7,213 nt of DNA, taken from NCBI GenBank assembly GCA_036008325.1, contig DASYNW010000247.1:1-7213 (forward strand), read 5' to 3'. Origin of the DNA: AP-15 sp036008325. Lineage in GTDB: Bacteria; Pseudomonadota; Alphaproteobacteria; ATCC43930; CGMCC-115725. The notes below the pieces were generated by a model that did not search any database, was not told the DNA's origin, and saw only the letters and a program-made list of their open reading frames with translations. The position numbers were made by a program, and so were the translations under genes. Positions 1 to 5,201 of this stretch are shown piece after piece. Position 1 is the stretch's first letter, and every line of letters starts with the position of its first letter.

Positions 1-1
1 A

Positions 2-151
2 TCCGAGATCCGCGAGAAATTCCGCGAGCTCGCCGCGACCGTGCTAACCCCGCAAGGGGTGAGCGAGGTCGAGCACGCCGTCGACCGCAGCGAGAAATGG
101 CAAAGCCTCGCCGATCTGACCTCGATCCTCCGCCGCCACACCCGTTCCTGA
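2..151 (+). CDS. C-terminal end of a probable MmgE/PrpD-family protein (5' truncated)
   Basis: An open frame enters from the left edge and ends at TGA 149-151, giving 49 residues that begin SEIREKFRELAATVLTP and end in ILRRHTRS. The composition is GC-rich like the housekeeping genes of the window, so it belongs to the resident chromosome and not to the neighbouring Fic cassette. The pattern KFRxLAxxVL, then a helix with a V-x2-V-E-x2-V spacing, then a short helix before a basic tail, resembles my memory of the C-terminus of MmgE/PrpD (2-methylcitrate dehydratase-like) proteins. No catalytic residue lies in this fragment, so the family call rests on tail similarity alone. That the frame is coding is more certain than the name. 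Confidence 0.5.
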   Translation, partial: SEIREKFRELAATVLTPQGVSEVEHAVDRSEKWQSLADLTSILRRHTRS

Positions 152-223
152 CCCCAGGCCCTTCGAACACCAACGCACCCCGCCAAAATTGCGGATGCGC
201 GTGGCAATGGCGGGCTTGACAGT

Positions 224-249
224 CCGGGGGCCGACGGGCATAGCCCCGG
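224..249. other. GC-rich inverted repeat between the MmgE/PrpD-like gene and the Fic cassette
   Basis: CCGGGG at 224-229 pairs perfectly with CCCCGG at 244-249 around a 14-base loop. It lies 73 bases after the upstream stop codon and has no T-run on either strand. It could help end transcription of the upstream gene, but it is not a canonical intrinsic terminator. A perfect TTGACA hexamer lies just before it at 216-221, but the -10 position 17 bases later reads CATAGC (3 of 6), so I do not call a promoter there. The rest of 152-265 holds nothing else I can support. Confidence 0.25.
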
Positions 250-265
250 CAACCTGCGCTCACAA

Positions 266-284
266 ACGTTATCCCTATCAACGT
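266..284. promoter_or_regulatory. Possible operator: inverted repeat ACGTT-N9-AACGT upstream of the antitoxin
   Basis: ACGTT at 266-270 and AACGT at 280-284 form a perfect 5-base inverted repeat with 9 bases between the arms. It lies 25 bases upstream of the TATAAT box of the cassette, so it would sit over or just upstream of the -35 region. Many toxin-antitoxin promoters are repressed through such sites. The antitoxin here shows no obvious DNA-binding domain, so an operator role is only an inference from position. A repeat this short can occur by chance. Confidence 0.25.
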
Positions 285-309
285 AAGCAAGCATGAACGA
301 AGCGCCCTA

Positions 310-315
310 TATAAT
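310..315 (+). promoter_or_regulatory. Consensus -10 box (TATAAT) of the Fic cassette
   Basis: A perfect TATAAT lies 21 bases before the antitoxin start codon. Transcription would start near 321-322 and leave a leader of about 15 bases that begins at the ribosome binding site. I see no good -35 hexamer at 16-18 bases upstream (GCAAGC at the 17-base spacing). The promoter may therefore be weak, need an activator, or depend on the inverted repeat at 266-284. Confidence 0.5.
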
Positions 316-320
316 GGCCG

Positions 321-327
321 AGAGGAG
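321..327 (+). promoter_or_regulatory. Ribosome binding site of the antitoxin gene
   Basis: AGAGGAG ends 9 bases before ATG 337-339. It is the strongest Shine-Dalgarno match in the cassette and fixes the start of a gene of only 59 codons. The next gene has no comparable site, which suggests that its translation depends on this one. Confidence 0.6.
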
Positions 328-336
328 CAACTAGCG

Positions 337-516
337 ATGAATGCGAAGCTTTCCACCCTGATCGAAATGGCACGACTGATGAGGATGTCGACCGAGGATT
401 GGGAGGAGCAGCGCCGCAGTTTCGCCTATGGCAACACCAAGATCGAAAACGATCGCATTACGAGGGAGATCGTGGATCAAGAGGCCGAGGCGCTGAAGCA
501 CGGTAATCATGACTAA
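337..516 (+). CDS. Small antitoxin of a Fic toxin (VbhA-like inhibitor), 59 residues
   Basis: This short gene encodes a 59-residue, mostly helical, charged protein. The key segment is SFAYGN-TKIEN-DRITRE at residues 28-44. Within it, N33-T34-K35-I36-E37-N38 matches the Fic inhibitory motif [S/T]xxxE[G/N] except that Asn replaces the first Ser/Thr. The flanking pattern (IEN-x2-IT-x-E) also resembles the IEGNxLT stretch of Fic proteins that carry the motif internally. In known class I systems the antitoxin glutamate, here E37, contacts the second arginine of the Fic motif and blocks productive ATP binding and AMP transfer. The start is set by AGAGGAG 9 bases upstream. The gene overlaps the Fic gene by 8 bases, the usual antitoxin-first order with translational coupling. 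GC content near 48% contrasts with the flanking genes. Assignment as the Fic inhibitor rests on motif plus context and is fairly secure. Confidence 0.8.
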   Translation: MNAKLSTLIEMARLMRMSTEDWEEQRRSFAYGNTKIENDRITREIVDQEAEALKHGNHD

Positions 517-1186
517 TCCCGACGGGGGCGATCGCAAAAGTGTCGCGGCGCCCCCGATAATTATCAGCAATCCGTCAGAGCTCGCCAGAAAAGAAGCGTC
601 CAACGGTCTCCGGCAGGCCGATGCCGTTGCCGAGTACGTAGAAGAGGCTCTAACGGCGCAGTCACCTTTTAAGCTGCGACCGTCGACCCTTTTGAGCCTG
701 AATCGTTTGGCGCTGGAAGGGATTAATACTTTCGCTGGCAACTACCGTCCGTCTGCGATCTATATCACCGGAAGCCGGCATCAGCCGCCGCCAGTAAGTG
801 CGGTCGCGGGCCTGGTTGAGGATCTCTGCGAATACGTAAATGCAAATTTCGCCGAGATGCCAGCTCTGCATCTAGCCGCATATGTTATGTGGCGAGTCAA
901 CTGGATTCACCCGTTCGACGATGGCAATGGCCGGACGGCCAGGGCGGCGTCATATCTTGTTCTGTCCGTAAAGTTGGGTTATCGACTTCCTGGTAAGAAG
1001 TCGATGCTTGACCTGCTCGTCGAAAATAAAAAACGGGCTTATTACCATTCACTTGAGGCGGCCGACGCCGCATGGGCTGATAGGGAGCAGGTCGCGCTTA
1101 GTGCGCTCGAACAGCTGCTGGAGAATTTGCTCGGGGCGCAGCTGGTGGGCGTGATCGAGGAGGCCAAGGGTCGCCCAATCGCTTAG
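509..1186 (+). CDS. Fic-domain protein, probable AMP-transferring toxin (class I)
   Basis: The 225-residue protein carries the full Fic signature HPFDDGNGRTAR at residues 134-145 (bases 908-943). This matches HxFx[D/E]GNGRxxR, with catalytic H134, metal-binding D138, the phosphate-binding G139-N140-G141 loop, and both arginines R142 and R145. The flap that positions the target is visible upstream as GSRHQPPP, residues 88-95. No [S/T]xxxE[G/N] motif occurs in this chain, which fits a class I Fic whose inhibitor is a separate protein, the gene immediately 5'. The family transfers AMP from ATP to hydroxyls of target proteins; DNA gyrase and topoisomerase IV are known targets of related toxins. 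The target here cannot be read from sequence. ATG 509 lies inside the antitoxin gene and lacks a good Shine-Dalgarno, so coupling is likely. No signal peptide or secretion (BID) domain is present, so I infer an intracellular role. Confidence 0.9.
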   Translation: MTNPDGGDRKSVAAPPIIISNPSELARKEASNGLRQADAVAEYVEEALTAQSPFKLRPSTLLSLNRLALEGINTFAGNYRPSAIYITGSRHQPPPVSAVAGLVEDLCEYVNANFAEMPALHLAAYVMWRVNWIHPFDDGNGRTARAASYLVLSVKLGYRLPGKKSMLDLLVENKKRAYYHSLEAADAAWADREQVALSALEQLLENLLGAQLVGVIEEAKGRPIA

Positions 1187-1212
1187 GCTCGAACTACCCC
1201 ACACCGAATATC

Positions 1213-1235
1213 AGCCGTGCCCGCTTCTCGCGGCT
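1213..1235. other. Hairpin between convergent Fic and tRNA genes
   Basis: AGCCG at 1213-1217 pairs with CGGCT at 1231-1235. An inner alternative stem CCGC at 1221-1224 pairs with GCGG at 1230-1233 around TTCTC. It lies in the 72-base gap between the plus-strand Fic stop and the minus-strand tRNA 3' end, so it could serve as a two-way terminator. Neither strand has a T-run after the stem, which keeps the call weak. Confidence 0.25.
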
Positions 1236-1258
1236 CGGTCGGATGTGCTTCTGCCCAA

Positions 1259-1333
1259 TGGTGCCCCGAGTCGGATTTGAACCAACGGCCTACCGCTTAC
1301 GAAGCGGTTGCTCTACCACTGAGCTACCGGGGC
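1259..1333 (-). tRNA. tRNA-Thr (anticodon CGT)
   Basis: On the minus strand the gene folds as a full cloverleaf. The acceptor stem GCCCCGG pairs with TCGGGGC, ending in one G-T wobble. The D arm is GCTC-AGTGGTA-GAGC. The anticodon stem CCGCT/AGCGG holds the loop TTCGTAA, giving anticodon CGT, which reads the Thr codon ACG. The T arm has the standard GGTTCAAATCC core. The discriminator base is A and the CCA end is encoded (1261-1259). ACG is expected to be a frequent Thr codon in GC-rich genomes. A promoter-like sequence lies 11 bases upstream, so the tRNA can be made independently of the hemY operon. tRNA 3' ends are common integration sites, but I found no second copy of this one in the window. 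Confidence 0.96.
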
Positions 1334-1344
1334 GCGCCGGCTCA

Positions 1345-1373
1345 CTGATAGCGTGTTTTGCCCTTTGCGCCAA
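1345..1373 (-). promoter_or_regulatory. Probable promoter of tRNA-Thr
   Basis: Reading the minus strand, TTGGCG (1373-1368, 4 of 6 to TTGACA) is followed by a 17-base spacer and TATCAG (1350-1345, 4 of 6 to TATAAT). The mature tRNA begins 11 bases later. The short GC-rich stretch between the -10 box and the tRNA resembles the discriminator of stringently controlled stable-RNA promoters. It lies downstream of the hemY stop codon in the same direction. Part of the tRNA pool could also come from read-through of the hem operon, because I see no terminator between them. Confidence 0.45.
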
Positions 1374-1403
1374 GCCGTTTGCGACGCGCGCGGGCAGGGG
1401 GCC

Positions 1404-2930
1404 TCAGTCGCCGCCCGGCTCGGCGATCGGCGAGGCCGGCGGGCGCCGCTCGGCGGTCGCGGCATCCGTTTGACTCTGGGCCACGATGTCCGCTCGGGCC
1501 TCCGGAAGGACAGGATCTGGCGCGGCCCGATCGGCGGCGCGGAGCGGGGTGCGCCAGGCGAGCGCGTCAAAGCTGCCGCAGCGCGGGCACAGCGCGTGCC
1601 ATTCGAGGCTCTCGCCGCCGCAGCTCGCGCACACATAGCAGGGGTCGGGCATTGCCCGCGCGGCGCGGTCGAGCCATTGGCGCAGCCGTGCCGGATCGCC
1701 GTGCTCGCCCTCTTCGAGCCGGGCCATCATCTGGCACAGCCGCACGGTAGGGCGCCCGATAGTTGCGGTCTGCGTGTCGCTGAAAGCGGCCGGCGCCGGC
1801 CCCGGCCCCGGCAACGCCAGCGTCGCGGCCGGGTGTGCCGGGGTCGTCGCCAGCGGCGGCGGGTCGGCGGTCAGCGCCCGTTCGAGATGACGGCGCGCCT
1901 CGCCCCAGAGCTGCGCCGCCAGCGCCGCTTCGGCGAGTGCGAGGTGGCTTTCGCGCGCGCCGGGATTGCGCGCCGCCAGCCGCTCGAACCGGGCCACCCG
2001 CGCCAGCGGCGCCTCGCCCTCGCGGATCGCGCCATAGACCTGCGCCAGCTCCGGGTGGGGCGCGGTCTGCCAGGCGCGCTCGACGGTCTTGACGGCGCGG
2101 CGGGTGCGCTGGTCCTCGATCAGCAGGCGCGCATAATGCGCCACCGCCGGCGCCAGGTCCGGCACCAACGCCTGAGCCTCCCCGGCCAGCGCCAATGCCC
2201 GCGCGCGCTCGCCCTGAGTGAGCGCGGCGAGGCTCAGCTTGTGCAGGATCACGCCGCGATGGTGCCCGGCCGCGGCCGGCGCGATCTGCCGCCTGACGGC
2301 CTGGGCGAGGGTGTCGCGCGCCGCTTCCCAGCGACCGTCGCGCACTTCGAGATCGAACCGGCTGGCCATCGCCCAGCGCGCATCGGGACGCAGCGCCGCG
2401 GCCCGTTCGGCCAAACGCCGCGCGGTGTCGCGGTCGCCCTCGTGCAATGCATGGTTGTGGAGGCCGCGCAGGCCGAGAAACTCGGTCTCGGCGCGGTCGA
2501 GCATCGCGGTGAAGAATTTCTTTGCGGCATTCCGATCGCCGCCGAGTTGTGCGGCCTGCGCCGACAGCAACAGGGTCAAGGGCGGCTCGGCGAGCAGCGC
2601 CTCGGCCCGGCGGGCGTGGCGCCGCGCCTCCTGCGGGTCGCCGGCGGCGACCGCGACCATGCCGCGGGTCAAGGCCTGATAGCCGGCGCGCCGCCGCCGC
2701 TCGCGCCGCCGCCGCAGCAACGCGCGCGGGCTGCCGAGGATCTGGGTCATCAGCCACAGCAGCAGCGCCGCGGCGAGCGCCGCCAGCACCGCCGCGGCGA
2801 TCAGCACGCCGATCGAAGTCTCGATCTGCCAACCCTGCCAGACGATTTCGACCTGCCCCGGATGGTTGGCAAAAAACACCGCGGCAACCACCAGTGCGGC
2901 GATCGCGATCAGAGCGCCGATCGCGCGCAT
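1404..2930 (-). CDS. hemY: HemY-type membrane-anchored TPR protein (alphaproteobacterial HemY), with C-terminal zinc-ribbon-like motif
   Basis: The 508-residue protein starts MRAIGALIAI and has two hydrophobic segments, about residues 4-21 and 40-64. Between them lies a short loop with NHPGQVEIVWQGW (22-34), typical of the HemY N-terminal domain. Alanine-rich paired helices in the TPR style follow (about 85-410). The tail carries C434-x2-C437 and C448-x2-C451, plus C431, in a pattern like the rubredoxin-type knuckles of LapB. This gene family is linked to heme biosynthesis by location, but its biochemical role is unclear. It is unrelated to the protoporphyrinogen oxidase also called HemY in Bacillus. 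The start is fixed by a TGATG junction in which the upstream stop and this ATG share one base, so translation is very likely coupled. The last ~45 residues after the zinc-ribbon motif look disordered and rich in Ala, Pro and Asp. Confidence 0.88.
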   Translation of the reverse strand: MRAIGALIAIAALVVAAVFFANHPGQVEIVWQGWQIETSIGVLIAAAVLAALAAALLLWLMTQILGSPRALLRRRRERRRRAGYQALTRGMVAVAAGDPQEARRHARRAEALLAEPPLTLLLSAQAAQLGGDRNAAKKFFTAMLDRAETEFLGLRGLHNHALHEGDRDTARRLAERAAALRPDARWAMASRFDLEVRDGRWEAARDTLAQAVRRQIAPAAAGHHRGVILHKLSLAALTQGERARALALAGEAQALVPDLAPAVAHYARLLIEDQRTRRAVKTVERAWQTAPHPELAQVYGAIREGEAPLARVARFERLAARNPGARESHLALAEAALAAQLWGEARRHLERALTADPPPLATTPAHPAATLALPGPGPAPAAFSDTQTATIGRPTVRLCQMMARLEEGEHGDPARLRQWLDRAARAMPDPCYVCASCGGESLEWHALCPRCGSFDALAWRTPLRAADRAAPDPVLPEARADIVAQSQTDAATAERRPPASPIAEPGGD

Positions 2931-4312
2931 CAGGATGGCGCGCGCGGTGTCGCCGAGGACGGCGGCGCCGGATTGGGATTGGCCGCAGGGGGTGACGGGG
3001 TGGCGGTGGGCGGCGGCGGGGCGACGGCAGGTGGTGCCTGATCCTGCCCGGCGGCCGGTGCCGCCGGCGGCACCGCCGTCGCTCCGAGCCGGACCGCCAG
3101 CAGGTCTTGCAGATGCGCCAGCGCCGCCTCGGCCGCGAGCCGGGTGCGCGCCATCCGCAACCACGGCTTCGCCGCTTCCGCCTCGGCTCCGCCGACCCCA
3201 CCGAGGGCCGCGATTGCGGCGCCGAGATCGTCGTCGGCCAGCGCCGCTCGGGCGGCGTCGACCGCCGTTCGCGGACCGCTATCGCCGGCAACGCCGATGC
3301 GTCGGATCGTGACCAGCCCGCGGGTCCGATCGAGCGCCTGTTGCCACCATGACGAGGTCGCAGCAGGCGCGCTCGTCGTGCGGGAAAGCTTGCCGGCGAG
3401 ATCGGTGAGCCCGCGGCGCAACGCGGCCCGGCTCGGAACCCCGTCGCGCGCGGCTTCGGCCAGCGGTGATGCTCCGCCGGTCAGCGTCGGATCGCTGCGG
3501 GCGAGCCAGCTGAAGGTGCCATACGCGGTCCGGAACGGCCGGCCTTGCTCGACCGCCTGACGCATTTGCTCCACCGCCAGCAGCAAGGCGGGGCCGGCGC
3601 GACCGGCCAAACCCTGCGCGCGGATTTGCCGCTCCAGCGCCGACAGCCGGTCGCCGAGATCGGTGGCGAAGTCGCCGAGCCGCTCCAGCTGCTGCTGCTC
3701 CTTGCTATTCTCGGCGGCTTTGCCGGCGGCTTGCGTTTCGATCACCGCGACCCGCCGGGTCAGCTGCTGCAGTGCGGCCGCGTTAGTCGTGACCGCGGCC
3801 TGGTCCGGGCGATCGGCGGCGAGCGCCGCCGCCAGCCGGTCGAGCCGCTGCGCCTGCGCCGCCTGGGCCGCCCTGACCGCATCGACATCCGTGGCGGACG
3901 GCGCCGGCCGTGCTTCGAGCGCGGCCACCCGATTGGCGAGCGTGGGCACCCGATCGGCGAGCGCAGTCACCCGCGTATCGAGCGCGCTGACCCGGGTGTC
4001 GAGGGCTGTATAATTCGCGGCGGGCGGCGAGCCCTCGGCGCCCCACGGCAGCAGCGGCGCCAGCGCCGACGCCCAGAACGGCGACAACGCTATCCCGGCA
4101 ACAACCAACGCCAGCAGCAATGCCAGCCATAGGACGGCCAGCCGAGATCGTGAGGCGCCTCGTGCGGGCGTTGTCGCCTCGGTCCCAATCGCTGACCGGG
4201 TCTCGCCGATTGTGGCGGGCTGCGGCTCGGCCGCGCCCGGCTCGACCGCCCCCGGCTCGATCAACGACGGGTCGCGATCCTGCGGCGCGCCGGCGCTATG
4301 TTCCTCGGACAT
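2930..4312 (-). CDS. Mic60/mitofilin-like membrane-anchored coiled-coil protein
   Basis: The 460-residue protein has a disordered acidic N-terminus (1-55) and one transmembrane helix (about 58-79, rich in Leu, Val and Ala). A long coiled coil (about 102-235) follows, opening with five heptad repeats. Next is a conserved-looking C-terminal region (about 238-405) with RPFRTAYGTF (258-267), GVPSRAALRR (291-300) and RGLVTIRRIG (331-340). A low-complexity Pro/Ala tail runs from about 413 to 460. This layout matches alphaproteobacterial mitofilin (Mic60) relatives, which lie beside hemY and hemD and are linked to intracytoplasmic membrane shaping, as Mic60 is to mitochondrial cristae. The bulk of the protein should lie in the periplasm. 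The start ATG has GGGAGG 10 bases upstream. A longer reading exists but would overlap hemD by 173 bases, so I reject it. Confidence 0.82.
   Translation of the reverse strand: MSEEHSAGAPQDRDPSLIEPGAVEPGAAEPQPATIGETRSAIGTEATTPARGASRSRLAVLWLALLLALVVAGIALSPFWASALAPLLPWGAEGSPPAANYTALDTRVSALDTRVTALADRVPTLANRVAALEARPAPSATDVDAVRAAQAAQAQRLDRLAAALAADRPDQAAVTTNAAALQQLTRRVAVIETQAAGKAAENSKEQQQLERLGDFATDLGDRLSALERQIRAQGLAGRAGPALLLAVEQMRQAVEQGRPFRTAYGTFSWLARSDPTLTGGASPLAEAARDGVPSRAALRRGLTDLAGKLSRTTSAPAATSSWWQQALDRTRGLVTIRRIGVAGDSGPRTAVDAARAALADDDLGAAIAALGGVGGAEAEAAKPWLRMARTRLAAEAALAHLQDLLAVRLGATAVPPAAPAAGQDQAPPAVAPPPPTATPSPPAANPNPAPPSSATPRAPS
3902..4006 (-). repeat. Five degenerate 21-base tandem repeats encoding coiled-coil heptads
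   Basis: Residues 103-137 of the Mic60-like protein read as five units of seven: ALDTRVS, ALDTRVT, ALADRVP, TLANRVA, ALEARPA. Leu at the second place is constant, and Arg-Val at the fifth and sixth place holds in the first four. The first two units differ in one residue, so they probably arose by recent duplication of a 21-base unit. The block is an in-frame heptad expansion at the start of the coiled coil and may vary in copy number between strains. Confidence 0.7.
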
Positions 4313-4322
4313 CGGCCCGCGG

Positions 4323-4328
4323 CCTCCC
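4323..4328 (-). promoter_or_regulatory. Ribosome binding site of the Mic60-like gene
   Basis: On the minus strand GGGAGG lies in the 19-base gap after the hemD stop, 10 bases before ATG 4312-4310. It decides between this start and a longer one further upstream (ATG at 4504) that would run deep into hemD. Confidence 0.55.
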
Positions 4329-4331
4329 TGC

Positions 4332-5081
4332 TCAGACCGGCTCTTCGGCGACGAGACGCCCGAGTGCGTCGAGCAGCGCCGGCTGATCGGGCCGCGCCGC
4401 GATCCGTCGCTCGCGCCAGGGCAGTGCAGCGAGCGGAGCGTCGGCCGCAAGGCTGATCGACACAGTGGCGATCCCGGCGCAGTACCGTCCGACCCCGGCG
4501 CCATTCGCTAGCCGGACAAAGATCGCGGCGGTGCGCGGCGAGAAGAACAGGGCGACATCGATCATGCCCGAGCCGATCGCCTCGACCGCGGCCGGGCTCA
4601 GCGACGCCACCGGCCGCGCCGCGTAGAGGATGGCGCGCTCGACCGCGAAACCGCGCGCGCGAAGGTCGCCCGCGAGGTCGCCGGCAACGTCGCTGCCGCA
4701 GACGTGCAGCAGGCGCCCGCTGCCCGGATCGAGCCGGGCCGCGGTCAGCCGGGCGAGATCGGCGGCATCGCCGCCGGCGCTGGCGACCGCGGCAAAACCC
4801 TCGGCCTGGGCGCGCGCCGCGGTGACGTCGCCGACCGCGAGGAGCGGCAGCCGGCGCTCGCCGCTGGCTCGCGCAAATGCCCGCACCCCATTGGCGCTGG
4901 TGCACAATATCGCCTGCACGCCGCGGAGATCGGGCGCCGCCGCGAGGAAATGCACCTCCATCAACGGCTCGATCAATGCGGCGACGCCGCGCGCCGCCAG
5001 CGCCGCCGCCAATGTCTCCGCCTCCTCGCGTGGGCGGGTGACCAGCGCCTGCAACCCACGCCGCGGTGCGATCGAAACCAT
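4332..5081 (-). CDS. hemD: Uroporphyrinogen-III synthase
   Basis: The 249-residue protein has the landmarks of this weakly conserved family. These are the N-terminal LVTRPREEAETLAAALAARG (13-32), the TSANGVRAF stretch (61-69), LLAVGDVTAARAQAEGF (80-96), LLHVCGSDVAGDLAGDLRARG (124-144) leading to VERAILYAARPV (147-158), and a second-half copy of the serine motif as FFSPRTA (179-185). The length is normal for the family. The enzyme closes hydroxymethylbilane to uroporphyrinogen III with inversion of ring D, feeding heme, siroheme, cobalamin and chlorophyll routes in the cytoplasm. An in-frame TGA 6 bases upstream forces the start to ATG 5081 or later. No strong Shine-Dalgarno is visible. It is the first gene of the hemD - Mic60-like - hemY operon. 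The usual neighbour hemC is not present upstream; a divergent gene is there instead. Confidence 0.9.
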   Translation of the reverse strand: MVSIAPRRGLQALVTRPREEAETLAAALAARGVAALIEPLMEVHFLAAAPDLRGVQAILCTSANGVRAFARASGERRLPLLAVGDVTAARAQAEGFAAVASAGGDAADLARLTAARLDPGSGRLLHVCGSDVAGDLAGDLRARGFAVERAILYAARPVASLSPAAVEAIGSGMIDVALFFSPRTAAIFVRLANGAGVGRYCAGIATVSISLAADAPLAALPWRERRIAARPDQPALLDALGRLVAEEPV

Positions 5082-5148
5082 CGGTCTTCATCGCCCAAAC
5101 CCGGCAGCGCCGCAAGAGCCGTCGGTAGCCGGGGCGGGCGCGCTCGTC

Positions 5149-5154
5149 CATAAT
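5149..5154 (+). promoter_or_regulatory. Candidate -10 box of the SIMPL gene
   Basis: CATAAT matches TATAAT at five of six bases in the divergent hemD/SIMPL gap. The hexamer 17 bases upstream, TAGCCG at 5126-5131, matches TTGACA at only three of six. No competing -10 element stands out on this strand. For the opposite direction (hemD) I see no convincing promoter in the 5082-5201 gap. Confidence 0.3.
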
Positions 5155-5163
5155 CGCTCGAGG

Positions 5164-5182
5164 CCGCTTCGGCGGTAAGCGG
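5164..5182. repeat. Inverted repeat CCGCTT-N7-AAGCGG before the SIMPL gene
   Basis: CCGCTT at 5164-5169 is perfectly complementary to AAGCGG at 5177-5182 with a 7-base loop. It sits 10 bases after the candidate -10 box and 6 bases before the GGGAGG ribosome binding site. It could be a stem in the 5' leader of the SIMPL mRNA or an operator shared by both divergent units. No T-run follows, so it is not a terminator. Confidence 0.4.
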
Positions 5183-5188
5183 ACACAT

Positions 5189-5194
5189 GGGAGG
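5189..5194 (+). promoter_or_regulatory. Ribosome binding site that favours a GTG start for the SIMPL gene
   Basis: GGGAGG ends 7 bases before the in-frame GTG at 5202. The upstream ATG at 5187 has only a weak purine stretch before it, and this site would fall inside its first codons. I therefore prefer GTG 5202, which shortens the protein by five residues. Confidence 0.5.
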
Positions 5195-5201
5195 ATCGCT
5201 G

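Noticed and set aside
216..244. TTGACA at 216-221 as a -35 box of a second Fic promoter
   Set aside because: The -10 position at a 17-base spacing is CATAGC (3 of 6) and lies inside a GC-rich inverted repeat.
1187..1340. tRNA-Thr as an attachment site of an integrated element carrying the Fic cassette
   Set aside because: I searched by eye for a second copy of the tRNA 3' end on the far side of the cassette and found none, and there is no integrase in the window.
1243..1473. Plus-strand frame beginning MCFCPMVPRVGFEPTAYR
   Set aside because: It is the familiar false translation of the antisense of a tRNA gene; the tRNA-Thr cloverleaf explains the sequence.
1353..3041. Long plus-strand open frame (562 codons) opposite hemY and the 3' end of the Mic60-like gene
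   Set aside because: It is a shadow of GC-rich coding DNA: very rich in Arg, Ala, Gly and Pro, no recognisable domain, and fully antisense to well-supported genes.
2931..3164. 78-residue N-terminal extension of HemY
   Set aside because: It overlaps the Mic60-like gene in another frame. The TGATG junction at 2932-2928 and the membrane segment right after MRAIGAL support the shorter start.
1567..3291. Minus-strand open frame of 574 codons in another frame across hemY
   Set aside because: Composition is extreme in Arg, Ala and Pro with no family motifs, while the hemY frame has membrane segments, TPR-like helices and a cysteine motif.
4313..4504. 64-residue N-terminal extension of the Mic60-like protein from ATG 4504
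   Set aside because: It would overlap hemD by 173 bases, reads as low-quality sequence, and ATG 4312 has a GGGAGG site.
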